From contig PGYO01000002.1 of assembly GCA_002839705.1 (NCBI GenBank), positions 62,001-126,000 on the forward strand: a stretch of 64,000 nt of DNA, read 5' to 3'. This document shows, one piece after another, positions 22,225-32,695 of this stretch (position 1 is its first letter; each line of letters begins with the position of its first letter). Made by a program: the position numbers and the translations under genes. Under the pieces are notes generated by a model. That model made no database searches. It saw only the letters and a list, made by a program, of their open reading frames with translations, and was not told where the DNA came from. This DNA comes from Methanobacteriales archaeon HGW-Methanobacteriales-1. GTDB taxonomy: Archaea > Methanobacteriota > Methanobacteria > Methanobacteriales > Methanobacteriaceae.

Positions 22225-23265
22225 TTAAGCCATCCTTATTTTATCTTTAAATTTAGCATAAACGGCATAATCGACGTAACGTTTTTCTTTAATCATATCT
22301 TGAACCTTCGGGGCTAAATTCTGTTTTTCTTCAATTTTATCATTAACTGTAATACTGAAGGCATCGCTTCCAGCACCAGAACCATAAGAAACAGCTAATA
22401 TTCTGTCTCCAGCTTTTGCTTCATCTAATATGGCAGCCAGTCCTAGTGGGGTGGCTCCAGAGTAAGTGTTTCCAATAACTGGGGTTAAAAGTCCGTGTTG
22501 AACTTGTTCCTTGTTAAAACCTAATTTTTTAGCTGCTTTTAAGTAAAACTTACCATTAGGTTGGTGAAATACTGCATAATCGTAATCAGATGCATCAGTT
22601 CCCATTTTTTCAAACATTCCATTAGCTGCAGCGAGTACGTGTTTGAAAAAAGCTGGTTCTCCAGTAAATCTCCCTCCATGACTGGGGTAAGGCATTCCTT
22701 CCCTTCGGTAAAAGTCGGGAGTATCAGTAGTAAAACTGTATGTAGATTCAAAATCGGCTATGGTGTCTTTTTTACCTATTATGTAGGCTGCTCCACCTGC
22801 AGATGCCGTGTATTCTAAGGCATCTCCTGGTGCTCCTTGAGCAGTATCTGCTCCAACAGCCAGACCGTATTCAACCATATCCGAATCTACTAGGCCCATA
22901 CACGCTTGCATACCAGCTGTACCAGCTTTACATGCAAATTCCATATCTGCAGCGGTTAATTCTGGTGCTGCGCTAACAGCTTCTGCTACTATGGTAGCAG
23001 TTGGTTTTACAGCATATGGGTGAGATTCTGAACCAACATAAACTGCTCCAATTTTTTTAGGATCTATTTCTGCTCTTTTCATGGCGTATCTTGCAGCTTC
23101 CACTGATATAGTGGCTGTATCTTCGTCAGGGGCCGGGACAGATTTCTCTGTTACTACCAATCCTCTGGAAATAGCTTTAGGATCATCTCCCCATACACGT
23201 GCTATTTCTTCAACTTTTATTCTATATGAAGGTACATAGACTCCATATCCAACAATTCCTGCCAT
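22225..23265 (-). CDS. Hydroxymethylglutaryl-CoA synthase (archaeal)
   Basis: Joins acetyl-CoA and acetoacetyl-CoA to HMG-CoA for isoprenoid lipid synthesis. It is a thiolase-fold enzyme of about 346 residues starting [26 protein letters not shown]. The catalytic cysteine is in [14 protein letters not shown] at about residue 112, the catalytic glutamate near residue 80 and the histidine in FHQPNGK. I prefer the ATG at 23265; upstream in-frame ATG and GTG codons (23271, 23274) overlap the GGTTGTGAT ribosome-binding region. First gene of an operon with thiolase. Confidence 0.93.
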   Translation of the reverse strand: MAGIVGYGVYVPSYRIKVEEIARVWGDDPKAISRGLVVTEKSVPAPDEDTATISVEAARYAMKRAEIDPKKIGAVYVGSESHPYAVKPTATIVAEAVSAAPELTAADMEFACKAGTAGMQACMGLVDSDMVEYGLAVGADTAQGAPGDALEYTASAGGAAYIIGKKDTIADFESTYSFTTDTPDFYRREGMPYPSHGGRFTGEPAFFKHVLAAANGMFEKMGTDASDYDYAVFHQPNGKFYLKAAKKLGFNKEQVQHGLLTPVIGNTYSGATPLGLAAILDEAKAGDRILAVSYGSGAGSDAFSITVNDKIEEKQNLAPKVQDMIKEKRYVDYAVYAKFKDKIRMA

Positions 23266-23274
23266 TAACATCAC

Positions 23275-23802
23275 AACCTTAATTAAACAATCCTTTTATT
23301 ATTAATTTTTAAGGATGGTTTTTGATTTTTTTAAAATATTTTAAAATTTCTGATTAATATTAAATTTAATCAATTCTTCAAAAGTTTGATATCAAGTTTT
23401 AAAATAATATTTCTTCTAACTTTTGTATTTGTTTATTATTTTAATATTTAATTTCTTAATTAGTAAAGAATATCTTGGTATCAAACTTATACTTTTTCTT
23501 ATATATAATTGTAGGTTATAATACTCTATTTTTAATAAAAAAAGAAATAGGTTTATAATACTGCTTAATTTGGTATTTGACAATATTTACTCACAAAATT
23601 ATTTTTTTAAACTAAACTTATTTAAATAAATTTTTTTGATTTATTGTTCTTAATTTTTTTAAAAATATACTCTTGTAATCAAGTTGAAATTGTTTCAGAT
23701 TATCATAATGATTATTTAAGAAAAATTAAGAACATGACAGTAAAAATAAACCTACAAAAATCATCAAAATAAAAGCAATAATAGAAATTTAAACAAGTAA
23801 AG
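23275..23802. other. AT-rich spacer between HMG-CoA synthase and tRNA genes
   Basis: About 530 bases of very AT-rich sequence with no convincing coding frame on either strand. It must hold the promoter of the minus-strand HMG-CoA synthase operon near 23290-23340 and the 3' end of the tRNA-Gly transcript near 23780. I could not single out a TATA box. Confidence 0.35.
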
Positions 23803-23876
23803 TGCGGCTGCCGGGATTTGAACCCGGGCTGTAGGCTTGGAAGGCCCAAGTACTAACCAGACTATACTACAGCCGC
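23803..23876 (-). tRNA. tRNA-Gly (anticodon TCC)
   Basis: Folds into a cloverleaf on the minus strand. The acceptor GCGGCTG pairs with CAGCCGC. The D arm is GTAT...GTAC and the anticodon stem TGGGC/GCCTA carries the loop CTTCCAA, anticodon TCC. The T arm is CCGGGTTCAAATCCCGG with discriminator A. CCA is not encoded. It lies three bases from the second tRNA-Gly gene. Confidence 0.95.
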
Positions 23877-23879
23877 TGA

Positions 23880-23953
23880 TGCGGCGTCCGGGATTTGAAC
23901 CCGGGTCACTGACGTGGCAGGCCAGAGTCTTAACCAGGCTGGACTAACACCGC
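23880..23953 (-). tRNA. tRNA-Gly (anticodon GCC)
   Basis: Minus-strand cloverleaf. The acceptor GCGGTGT pairs with ACGCCGC, with one G-T wobble. The anticodon stem CTGGC/GTCAG carries the loop CTGCCAC, anticodon GCC, and the T arm is CCGGGTTCAAATCCCGG with discriminator A. No encoded CCA. With the TCC gene next to it, this pair reads all four glycine codons. Confidence 0.95.
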
Positions 23954-23984
23954 ATGTTTTCGCATACCAACATTTGAGTTTATC

Positions 23985-23998
23985 CTATATAAAGTTTT
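23985..23998 (-). promoter_or_regulatory. Promoter of the tandem tRNA-Gly genes
   Basis: Read on the minus strand this is AAAACTTTATATAG, a near-ideal archaeal TATA box, centred about 37 bases before the 5' end of tRNA-Gly(GCC). One promoter would drive both tRNAs. Confidence 0.65.
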
Positions 23999-24347
23999 AG
24001 GTTTAATTAATTCTATTAAACTAAATGTGCTTTTTTTGGCCATAATATGCTATTATCATTTTTAAATAATTTAATTTTTATTAACAAAGAATCTATTTAG
24101 AAAACTTTATATATTGAAATAAGGAAATCTACTTCCGAATAATAAATTGAAGCTTATTTAATGTAATTATTTATAATCAAATAAAACTAATTAATTTAAT
24201 TAAACTATTAGTTAGTTAATATTTAATTTAACATTAAGTACTAAATTTAAATTAATTTATTTAACTATCATCAAATAACTGTATTCAAAAAATTTCTATT
24301 AAATACTGATTAATAATGATTTTACAAATATGGGGGTAATAAAACGA
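23999..24347. other. Spacer before the SLC13-type transporter
   Basis: About 350 AT-rich bases. CTTTATATATT at about 24105-24115 on the plus strand is a good TATA box and would give the transporter a leader of roughly 200 nt. GGGGGTAA at 24332-24339 is a ribosome-binding site for an ATG at 24348. I see no gene in the remainder. Confidence 0.45.
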
Positions 24348-24394
24348 ATGTTAAAAAAATTGGACTTCCTCTGGCGATCATTCTCGCAATCATA

Positions 24395-25726
24395 GTGATG
24401 TTGATTCCCCTACCAGGTTTAAGTTATGCTGGACATGCGGCCATTGCATTATTAATTTTCGCGGTCATTATGTGGGCCACGGAAGCTACTCATCTGGCTG
24501 TTACTTCGCTTATAATCTTGTTTATTCAACCTATTATGGGAATAGAGAGTTTTAATAATGCTGTAATTGGATTTGCAAATCCCATACTCTTTTTAATGAT
24601 TGGTGGATTCATAATGGCCGAAGCAATCAGAAAAAGTGGACTTGCTCAGCGTTTAACCTATCTTATGCTATCTAAACTGGGAACTTCACCAAGTAAGGGA
24701 TTATTTGTAAGTGTATTCTCTACAGGTATTTTATCGGCATGGATTGAAAATGTAGTTGCGTTTGCTATGCTTTTACCTATTATTAAAGAAATTGTACTTC
24801 TTATGGGTGTTACTGATCCAGAAAAAGGTAAAAGTAATTATGCTAAAGCTATGATTTTAGGAGCTTCTTTTGGATCTCTGGCTGGAGGTTTTGGTACGGA
24901 GATAGGAACTGCACCAAACTTGATGGCTGCAGCATATACTGGAATTCCTTTTGTGAACTGGATGATATTTGGATTCCCACTGGCCATTATGTTAATGGCA
25001 TTTATTTGGTTTGGTCTTGCTAGGATTTTTCCCAGTGAAGTTAAAGGTATTGTTGGAGGAGACTCAGTTCTCACTGAAAAACTTTCCAAAATGGGGAATA
25101 TAAGCAGAAACGAAAAAATAAGCCTGACAATATTATTATTTGCCATTTTCCTATGGGTAAGTGCAAGTTATACTGGAATTGACAGCTATTCTGTGGCATT
25201 AATTGGTGCAGTATTATTTATTTTATCAGGAGTAATAAGCTGGAAAGATGCTCAGAAAAATGTGGACTGGGGATTAATTGTGTTCTTTGGAGGAGCACTA
25301 TCTCTCGGAGCAGCACTTCTCAATACTGGAGCTGCTGAATGGTTAATTAATGATTTAATCAGTTTAATGGGAAATAATCCATCCACCATAGCAGTTATGT
25401 TGGTTTTAATGGTTATTGCTGTATGTATTACTCAGATAATGTCTAATATTGCTCTTTCTGCAATACTGATACCATTATCTGTGATTTTAGCTCAATCACA
25501 GGGATTAGCTGTGGGTACCTATGCTGTTCCGGTGGCTATTGCATGTTCACTTTCATTCATGTTCCCTATGGCCGATCCAACTGTGGCTATGGCCTATGGT
25601 TCTGGTTACGTGAGTGTGAAGGAGATATTCAAAGCAGGATTGCCAATGGTTATAGTTGGAATTGTATTAACTGCGATTGTGATGTTGGGCGTTCTGACAT
25701 TTGCTCCATCTTTGTTAGGTACTTAA
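24395..25726 (+). CDS. SLC13/DASS-family anion transporter, apparent 5' frameshift
   Basis: Sodium-coupled anion or dicarboxylate transporter of the divalent anion:Na+ symporter type, 443 residues with roughly 11-12 membrane helices. The duplicated hairpin motifs are visible: [19 protein letters not shown], the SAWIENVVA Asn loop, and [13 protein letters not shown]. Substrate unknown. The open frame begins at a GTG at 24395, but the same frame stays open upstream without a start codon. An ATG at 24348 with GGGGGTAA upstream reads M-L-K-K and would continue as [13 protein letters not shown] if the run of seven A at 24353-24359 had eight. So the true gene probably starts at 24348 with a one-base deletion, real or from sequencing. 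Confidence 0.82.
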   Translation: MMLIPLPGLSYAGHAAIALLIFAVIMWATEATHLAVTSLIILFIQPIMGIESFNNAVIGFANPILFLMIGGFIMAEAIRKSGLAQRLTYLMLSKLGTSPSKGLFVSVFSTGILSAWIENVVAFAMLLPIIKEIVLLMGVTDPEKGKSNYAKAMILGASFGSLAGGFGTEIGTAPNLMAAAYTGIPFVNWMIFGFPLAIMLMAFIWFGLARIFPSEVKGIVGGDSVLTEKLSKMGNISRNEKISLTILLFAIFLWVSASYTGIDSYSVALIGAVLFILSGVISWKDAQKNVDWGLIVFFGGALSLGAALLNTGAAEWLINDLISLMGNNPSTIAVMLVLMVIAVCITQIMSNIALSAILIPLSVILAQSQGLAVGTYAVPVAIACSLSFMFPMADPTVAMAYGSGYVSVKEIFKAGLPMVIVGIVLTAIVMLGVLTFAPSLLGT

Positions 25727-25839
25727 AAAAATAAATTGGAACTTAATCAATTTATTTATTTTTTATTTTTAAAATCAAATTTAGATTAATAATTTATTTA
25801 ACTAAAATTGAATAGAAAGACTAGTATTGAGGGTAAAAC

Positions 25840-26289
25840 ATGTACAAAAAAATATTATTACCTACTGATGGATCTGAACACGCCAAAAAAGCGGGGGAAC
25901 ATGCTATAATGATTGCCAATGCAGGCTTGGCCGATTTGGTTGTTTTAAGTGTAGTAGATGCGGGATATCTTGATGCACTCGTTGAAGAAGATTTAAAACA
26001 AAAACTGGACAACTCTTTAAAAAAAGAAGGTAAAGAAGCTGTTGAAAACTTTTCAGCACAGTTAATGGAAAGCAAATGTCAGGGTGTTTGTCAGCAGAAT
26101 GTTAAATTAACAACGGAAATAAAAGAAGGGAATCCTGCAGAAATAATTCTGAAAACTATTGTGGAAGATGATATTGATTTGGTGGTAATCGGAAGTTCTG
26201 GAAAACATGCTTTAACAAAATTTGTGTATGGAAGCGTCACTGACAAGGTTGTAAGATCTGCTGAGTGTCCGGTTCTGGTTATAAAATAA
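25840..26289 (+). CDS. Universal stress protein (UspA family)
   Basis: A 149-residue single Usp domain, probably a dimeric ATP-binding protein. The N-terminus [21 protein letters not shown] and the C-terminal ATP loop [33 protein letters not shown] match the G-2x-G-9x-G-S/T pattern. The start ATG at 25840 follows GAGGGT. It lies 113 bases after the anion transporter on the same strand, a common transporter-Usp pairing that suggests a regulatory link. Confidence 0.92.
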   Translation: MYKKILLPTDGSEHAKKAGEHAIMIANAGLADLVVLSVVDAGYLDALVEEDLKQKLDNSLKKEGKEAVENFSAQLMESKCQGVCQQNVKLTTEIKEGNPAEIILKTIVEDDIDLVVIGSSGKHALTKFVYGSVTDKVVRSAECPVLVIK

Positions 26290-26356
26290 ATTTTTTTTAA
26301 AAAATTCAAATTAATTCAATAACATTTATTCAATTTTTTTTATATTTGATAATATT

Positions 26357-27886
26357 TCATTTTATTTTTGTAATTAAATTATTTATAAAATCCATATCTA
26401 CATTTTCTTCTACAATCTGGGCCAATTTATCAATAGAAAATTGTTTGCTGGTTTCAAAAGGATCTTCACCAAAACCTAGGGGTTTTAATCCTTTTTTAAT
26501 CCTTAATTGGTCGGTAAATACTCTTCTGAAGTTGAAATTGTGGAAAATTCCATGGAAATAAGTTCCAAAAACCATTCCGGAGATTGCTCCATCAAATCCA
26601 GAATCTAGTGTATTTCCACAGCCTTTGCTGACCTTGAACAAGGGACTTGTATCTTTTATATCAGTAATTCCTTCGTGGAGTTCATATCCTTTTACGGATT
26701 CATCCTGAATATTTTTAAAAATGGATCTATCAATAACATCTGCTTCACTTTGGGTAATAATTTTAGGAACAGTTCCAAATTTACTTTCTATATTTAAAAG
26801 GCCTAAACCATTAACACTACCATATTTGGACTCTTTGTTTTCCTCATCGACTATTTTATCCCCAAGCATCTGATATCCTCCACATATTCCCATAATTGGA
26901 AGTTGTTTAGATAATTCACGGATTTTATCGGCGGAACCGGATTTTTCTAGTTCAACCATATCATTAATAGTGTTTCTGGTTCCAGGTATGATAATTGCAT
27001 CTAAATTATCCAGACTTTCTCCAAGTTCGATTAATCTAATTCCTAAATCGTCTTCATATTCTAAAGGATCAATATCTGTGAAATTAGAAATTCGGGGAAG
27101 TCTTATCACCCCAATATTAATATTTCCCTGGCCCCTGTATTTTCTCTCAGATAGTGAAGCAGAATCTTCTTCAGGTAATTTTAAACTGGGCTCATAAGGA
27201 AGAACTCCCAGAACTGGAACTCCCACAATTTCTTCTATTTGTTCAATTCCAGGCATTAAAATATCAAGGTTTCCCCTGAACTTGTTTATAACTATTCCTT
27301 TGATTCTGCTACGGTCTTTTTCATCGAGAAGAGAAAAAGTACCAGCAATGGAAGCGAAAACTCCGCCACGATCAATGTCCGCCACCAGAATGACATCAGC
27401 ATCGGCTAGATGAGCAATTTCCATGTTGGCTAGGTCCCGATTTCTCATGTTTATTTCAGCTGGAGATCCTGCACCTTCGATTACAATGATTTCGTATTCT
27501 TTTTTTAGATATTCCAAAGATTCCTCAATTGCTTTAAGTGCATGTTCCCTAAAATTCTGCTGATAATGATAAAAATTCATATCTCCGGCAGGTTGGCCGT
27601 GAACTATTACTTGGGAAACAAAATCTTCTTTTGGCTTTAAAAGTATGGGATTCATGTGGTAAGACGGATCAACACCTGCGGCTTCGGCCTGCAAGACCTG
27701 AGCTATGGCTATTTCTCTGTTTTCTTTAGTAGTATATGAGTTGAGGGACATATTCTGTGATTTAAAAGGAGCTACTTTGTAACCCATTTTAGAAAATATT
27801 CTACACAATGCTGCCACCATCACACTTTTACCGGCATTGGAAGAAGTTCCCTGTACCATTATACATTTTGAAGTTAATTGAGACAT
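26357..27886 (-). CDS. cbiP: Cobyric acid synthase
   Basis: Glutamine-dependent amidotransferase that amidates side chains b, d, e and g of adenosylcobyrinic acid diamide, 509 residues. The N-terminal synthetase domain opens MVQGTSSNAGKSVMVAAL with its P-loop at about residues 11-21 and continues through VIEGAGSPAEIN and ADIDRGGVFASI. The C-terminal class I glutaminase domain has its nucleophile cysteine in GICGGYQMLG near residue 334 and the late histidine in YFHGIFHN. AGGGGTT precedes the ATG at 27886. Confidence 0.94.
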   Translation of the reverse strand: MSQLTSKCIMVQGTSSNAGKSVMVAALCRIFSKMGYKVAPFKSQNMSLNSYTTKENREIAIAQVLQAEAAGVDPSYHMNPILLKPKEDFVSQVIVHGQPAGDMNFYHYQQNFREHALKAIEESLEYLKKEYEIIVIEGAGSPAEINMRNRDLANMEIAHLADADVILVADIDRGGVFASIAGTFSLLDEKDRSRIKGIVINKFRGNLDILMPGIEQIEEIVGVPVLGVLPYEPSLKLPEEDSASLSERKYRGQGNINIGVIRLPRISNFTDIDPLEYEDDLGIRLIELGESLDNLDAIIIPGTRNTINDMVELEKSGSADKIRELSKQLPIMGICGGYQMLGDKIVDEENKESKYGSVNGLGLLNIESKFGTVPKIITQSEADVIDRSIFKNIQDESVKGYELHEGITDIKDTSPLFKVSKGCGNTLDSGFDGAISGMVFGTYFHGIFHNFNFRRVFTDQLRIKKGLKPLGFGEDPFETSKQFSIDKLAQIVEENVDMDFINNLITKIK

Positions 27887-28213
27887 TGAAAACCCCTATT
27901 AATAAATAATTTTTATTTTGAAAAATATTCTTCTATTTTAATTTTCATAATATTAAGATTTAATTAAATTAGAAACAATTATTTTGCTATTTTAATCTTC
28001 ATATATTTAATATTTTAATTTTAGAAAATAATTCAGGAAATCTTGTGTTAGTAATTTATTTTTTTTCTTATGGAATCAATTAGTATTATTAATGGCTTAT
28101 TTAGGCAGATGAATTTGCAGATGAATATTTTTAAATAAAATCATAGATATAATAGATTACAGATAATTATTAATAAAAATATTTAATTTTATTGGGGGAT
28201 CCTGGAGGTATGA
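27887..28213. other. Divergent spacer between cbiP and the PAS protein
   Basis: 327 AT-rich bases between divergent genes. GGAGGTA at 28204-28210 is the ribosome-binding site of the PAS gene. Possible TATA elements exist on both strands but none stands out. I see no gene. Confidence 0.35.
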
Positions 28214-30184
28214 ATGATGGATAATGATGAATTTGATGAATATTTCAAAACTATTTTCCATAATAGTGGGACCGCAGGCATTATCTATGAGGAAAAAATA
28301 GTAGTCATGGCCAATGATCAATGTCAGGAATTATTTGGATATGAATCTGAAGATATGATCGGCAAAAATTTATTTGATCTTGTTTTTGAAGAAGATTTCG
28401 GAATATTTGAGCAGTGCTGTGAATCAGGAGTTTGTTCAGAAGAAGCAGGTCAAAATGATGAGATAAGAATCATTACCCGCAAAAATAAAGTTAAAAACGC
28501 TATTATTAGAGTATCATCCATCCCTAATACTTCTAAATGTTACATTTCTTTTTTAGATATTAATGATCAGAGAATTGTTGAAAAAACCCTGGCAAGAAGC
28601 CAGGGAAACTTCAATGCCATCACAGAATCAGCCATTGATGGAATAATTACGGTGAATATTGAGGGTAATATTGTATATAGTAACCCTAGCTTTAGAAAAA
28701 TCTTTGGATATTCTTCCGATGAAATTTTAGGTAAAAGCGTTAGCATATTAATGCCTGAAAGATTCAGAGACGGTTTTATTTCAAAAATGACTCATTTCCA
28801 ACAAACAGGTGAGCACATTCTTGTTGGGAAAATATTTGAAAGTGTAGGCCTTAAAAAAAATGGGGAAGAGTTTCCATTTGAAATGTCAATAACCTACTGG
28901 AAATCTGGTGAAGAAAAATACCAGACTTCTATTGTAAGAGATATAACTGCAAGAAAAGGAGTTGAAAAGTCTTTAAAGGATAGTGAAGAACTATTCAAAG
29001 AAGTTTTCAACAAAGTAAATGACATAATGACTTTGATTGAGATAGATGTGAATGGCCGTGCCGGAAATTTCATTAAAGTTAATGATGTGGCTGTGGAAAA
29101 ACTGGGTTACACTCGGGAAGAATTTGCTAAGATGACTCCTAAAAATATTGGTTCCACTGCACCAAATAACCGGGAACGTATAAATGAACTGATAAATGAT
29201 GGTAGAGTTACTTTTCAAAGAACTTATTTCACTAAAGATGGTAATTCCCTACCAGTAGAAATTAATTCACATATATTCGATTTTAAAGGTAAAAAAGTAG
29301 CTTTGTCTGTGGCCAGAGATATTACCGACCGAGAAAAAGCTGAAAAATCATTAAAAGAAAGTGAAGAAAGATTAAAAGATTTGTTTGACAATGCTTCTGA
29401 TTTAATTCAAATGATAAGGCCTGATGGGACTTTTTTATATGTAAATAATTCTTGGAAGGAGTCTTTAGGATATTCTGATGATGAAATTGAAAAAATGACT
29501 ATTTTTGATATTATTCATCCAGATCACATGGAGCAATGTCAAAATGCATTTCAAAGAGTTATGCAAGGACAGAGAGAAGACAAAATTGAAACGGGCTTTT
29601 TGACCAAAAGTGGTGATGAAATCATATTAGATGGCAATATAAATGCTAAGCTAGACTCAGAAGGAAATGTTATATATTCTCGTGCTATTTTTAGAGATAT
29701 AACTGAAAGAAAAAAATCCGAAGTTGAAATTGAAAGATTAGTAAGTATTGTTAAGTCTTCTGGTGATGCCATAGTAGTTTATTCTTTAGATGGTACTGTT
29801 TTGGATTGGAATCCAGCGGCTGAACAAATATTTGGTTATGTTGCTGATGAGATTAAAGGTAAAGAAGTTTCTATTTTAATGAAACCTGAGAAATGGGAAG
29901 AAAATCTAAAGAACATTGAAAATATTAAAAATGGTGAAAGTGTTTCCCATTTTGAAACTACTCGCATAAGAAAAGATGGCCAGGAATTTGATGTTTCCAT
30001 AACATTATCCCCCGTAAGAGATATTGATGGGGAAATTATTGGCATATCTACAATTGCTCGTGACATTACTGAGGCTAAAAAAGCTGATGATGCACTAAAA
30101 GCCAGTGAAGAAAAGTACAGGCGAATTGTAGAGAAATTTATCCAAAATGCTCTGGCTTTGATTGGTGAAATTAATAAAGTATAA
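28214..30184 (+). CDS. Multi-PAS sensor protein without output domain
   Basis: A 656-residue soluble protein built of about five PAS domains at roughly 8-120, 128-250, 255-375, 380-500 and 505-625. Each carries the N-x-FGY-x-x-EI-GK core (for example FRKIFGYSSDEILGKS) and ends in the PAC-type RDITxRK boundary. It ends only 30 residues after the last boundary (SEEKYRRIVEKF...). No histidine-kinase, receiver, GGDEF or DNA-binding domain is visible and there is no membrane segment. It probably senses a ligand or redox state and passes it on by protein contact. Start ATG at 28214 or 28217 behind GGAGGTA. Confidence 0.85.
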   Translation: MMDNDEFDEYFKTIFHNSGTAGIIYEEKIVVMANDQCQELFGYESEDMIGKNLFDLVFEEDFGIFEQCCESGVCSEEAGQNDEIRIITRKNKVKNAIIRVSSIPNTSKCYISFLDINDQRIVEKTLARSQGNFNAITESAIDGIITVNIEGNIVYSNPSFRKIFGYSSDEILGKSVSILMPERFRDGFISKMTHFQQTGEHILVGKIFESVGLKKNGEEFPFEMSITYWKSGEEKYQTSIVRDITARKGVEKSLKDSEELFKEVFNKVNDIMTLIEIDVNGRAGNFIKVNDVAVEKLGYTREEFAKMTPKNIGSTAPNNRERINELINDGRVTFQRTYFTKDGNSLPVEINSHIFDFKGKKVALSVARDITDREKAEKSLKESEERLKDLFDNASDLIQMIRPDGTFLYVNNSWKESLGYSDDEIEKMTIFDIIHPDHMEQCQNAFQRVMQGQREDKIETGFLTKSGDEIILDGNINAKLDSEGNVIYSRAIFRDITERKKSEVEIERLVSIVKSSGDAIVVYSLDGTVLDWNPAAEQIFGYVADEIKGKEVSILMKPEKWEENLKNIENIKNGESVSHFETTRIRKDGQEFDVSITLSPVRDIDGEIIGISTIARDITEAKKADDALKASEEKYRRIVEKFIQNALALIGEINKV

Positions 30185-30599
30185 TTAATATTTTTAATTT
30201 AATAACCAACCAAGTCATAAATTTTTTAGAAATATTTTTTTTAATAATTCATTAAAAACATATAATAATAAATAGAATAATCATTATTATATTATTAATC
30301 GATTTTATCATCAATAATTGATTTTGTATTAATCTTCTAAATTTTCTCCAGTTTTTGAGAAATATTTATATATAATTTCAATTCACATAACAAAACTTTA
30401 TATATAAAATATTAAAATAAGTTAAGGTAAGTAAAACATTTGAAGTGATAAAAGCAAAAGATAACATCTTGAAAAGAGAGATAAATATAATAATATAGAA
30501 AACTAAAATTACAGAAATAAACTTATTATTTAAAACTAGATTTTTTTAAAAAAAAATTTTATAAATATTATTCAAGCCAATGGAGGCACTGGAATAGAA
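30185..30599. other. Spacer upstream of lonB with promoter
   Basis: 415 AT-rich bases. CTTTATATATA at 30396-30406 is a near-consensus TATA box on the plus strand. A start near 30430 would leave a leader of about 170 nt before lonB. I see no small gene here. Confidence 0.4.
30396..30406 (+). promoter_or_regulatory. Probable TATA box of lonB
   Basis: CTTTATATATA on the plus strand is close to the archaeal consensus and lies about 200 bases before the lonB ATG. The long leader is unusual but the match is strong. A second weaker TATA-like stretch, TTTATATATAA, is at about 30366-30376. Confidence 0.5.
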
Positions 30600-32522
30600 A
30601 TGACAACCACCATAGAAGCATCAGATATCAAAAAAACGGATGAAAAAAATTCAGAAGTTACTCAAGATGATGTTTATAAAACCTCTAAAGACATAGAGGT
30701 TCCGAAAATGCTAATTGACCAAATTATTGGTCAGGACGAGGCTGTGGAAACACTAAGAAAGGCTGCTAAACAGCGCCGAAATGTACTTCTAATTGGAGAG
30801 CCAGGTGTAGGAAAGTCAATGATTGCCCGGGCTATGGCCGAACTTCTCCCTCCAGAAGAATTACAGGATATTTTAGTATACCCTAATATGGAAGATTCAA
30901 ATAATCCCCTAATCGGAGCAGTTCCTGCTGGTGAAGGCAAAAAAATTGTAATGAACCACAAAAACAAGTCCAAAGGTCAGGATGAGAAGAAAAATCTGCT
31001 CATGATGATGGTTTTTGCAGTTATCCTAATTATTGGGTTTATGATGAATCAAATTTTAATTGCCATAATTGCCATGGCATTTGTTTTCATGGCTTTTCTA
31101 CAAATGAGGCCAAGATCCACTGTAATGGTCCCAAAATTACTGGTCAACAGTGAAAACAAAACTATTGCTCCGTTTATCGACGGTACTGGTGCCCATTCAG
31201 GTGCTTTATTAGGGGATGTCCGGCACGACCCTTACCAGTCTGGTGGACTGGGAACACCCGCTCACGAAAGAGTAGAATCTGGAATGATTCACCGAGCACA
31301 CAATGGTGTTCTTTATGTGGATGAAATAGGAACCATGAAGATGAAAACCCAGCAAGAGCTTTTAACTGCTATGCAAGAAGGAATGTACTCTATAACTGGT
31401 CAAAGTGAGACTAGTAGTGGGGCCATGGTCCGATCTCAAGCGGTTCCTTGTGACTTTGTGCTGGTAGCATCAGGAAATATTCAGGTTTTAGAAGGAATGC
31501 ACATAGCACTACGATCTCGTATTAGAGGATATGGATACGAAGTATTCATGAGAGATTCCATGCCAGATACTCCTGAAAACCGGCAAAGTCTGGTGCAATT
31601 TGTGGCCCAAGAAGTGGAAAATGATGGAAGAATACCTCACTTTAATAAAGAAGCTGTTAATGAAATAATTCGAGAAGCACAACGAAGATCTGGTAAAAAA
31701 GAGTCTTTAACTCTTAAATTAAGAGATTTAGGTGGTCTAATAAGAGCTGCAGGTGATATTGCTAAGGGTGAATCTGCTGAATTTGTTACTGCGGAACACG
31801 TCTCTAATGCTAAAAAATTGGCCAGAACTTTAGAACAGCAAATTGCTGATAGATACATTGTTCAAAAGAAAAAATACAGTGTATTCAAATCAGAAGGTGG
31901 AGAAATTGGCCGGGTAAATGGTTTAGCAATTATTGGTGATAGAAGTGGTATTATACTTCCAATAGCTGCTGAGGCTGCTCCTGCTCAAAGTAAAGATGAA
32001 GGTAAAATTATTGCTACTGGTAAACTGGGAGAGATTGCATTGGAAGCTGTTCAAAACGTAAGTGCTTTGATTAAAAAGTACACTGGAACAGATATTTCCA
32101 ACTACGATATTCACATACAGTTCTTACAGGCCTATGACGGTGTGGAAGGTGACAGTGCTAGTGTATCTATTGCCACAGCAGTAATTTCTGCCTTAGAAGA
32201 AATTCCTATTGACCAATCTGTTGCTCTAACCGGATCTCTAAGTATTCGTGGAGATGTTCTACCAGTTGGTGGAGTAACTGGAAAAATAGAAGCCGCCGCT
32301 GAGGCTGGAATCAAAAAAGTCCTTATTCCTAAATCTAATATGGATGATGTACTACTAGAAAAACGATACGAAGAACAAATCGAAGTGATTCCGGTGGAAA
32401 CCTTAGGGGATGTTATTAAATACGCACTTCTTGGAAAAGGAAAGACTGGGTTTGTTGAAAAAATGCAAAAAATTAGTGAAATAGTACCAAAGACTATTTT
32501 AAAGAACCCTACTACTCACTAA
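30600..32522 (+). CDS. lonB: ATP-dependent protease LonB, membrane-anchored
   Basis: Archaeal Lon protease of 640 residues that degrades misfolded and regulated membrane or cytosolic proteins. Walker A GEPGVGKS is at residues 66-73. Two adjoining membrane helices (about 133-149 and 151-168) interrupt the AAA+ domain, as is typical of LonB. Walker [11 protein letters not shown] follows. The C-terminal protease domain carries the catalytic serine in [10 protein letters not shown] and lysine in [10 protein letters not shown]. The start ATG at 30600 follows a GGAGGCACTGGA stretch. It stands as a single-gene unit. Confidence 0.95.
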   Translation: MTTTIEASDIKKTDEKNSEVTQDDVYKTSKDIEVPKMLIDQIIGQDEAVETLRKAAKQRRNVLLIGEPGVGKSMIARAMAELLPPEELQDILVYPNMEDSNNPLIGAVPAGEGKKIVMNHKNKSKGQDEKKNLLMMMVFAVILIIGFMMNQILIAIIAMAFVFMAFLQMRPRSTVMVPKLLVNSENKTIAPFIDGTGAHSGALLGDVRHDPYQSGGLGTPAHERVESGMIHRAHNGVLYVDEIGTMKMKTQQELLTAMQEGMYSITGQSETSSGAMVRSQAVPCDFVLVASGNIQVLEGMHIALRSRIRGYGYEVFMRDSMPDTPENRQSLVQFVAQEVENDGRIPHFNKEAVNEIIREAQRRSGKKESLTLKLRDLGGLIRAAGDIAKGESAEFVTAEHVSNAKKLARTLEQQIADRYIVQKKKYSVFKSEGGEIGRVNGLAIIGDRSGIILPIAAEAAPAQSKDEGKIIATGKLGEIALEAVQNVSALIKKYTGTDISNYDIHIQFLQAYDGVEGDSASVSIATAVISALEEIPIDQSVALTGSLSIRGDVLPVGGVTGKIEAAAEAGIKKVLIPKSNMDDVLLEKRYEEQIEVIPVETLGDVIKYALLGKGKTGFVEKMQKISEIVPKTILKNPTTH

Positions 32523-32695
32523 TTTTTTTATTTATTTTTTAAATATCTTTTTTAATTACGCTTTTTTTAATACAATCCATTTTAAATAATTAAAAATAAT
32601 TTATAAATTAGATTTAGCTTTTATTTAGTTTTTAATTATTTACTTTTAAAAACAAAAAGAAAAAAATACTTATTTGAATTTTTATTAGAATTATT

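Noticed and set aside
24330-24395. Separate 21-codon gene from the ATG at 24330 upstream of the transporter
   Set aside because: It has no recognisable product; its ATG at 24348 better explains the frameshifted transporter start.
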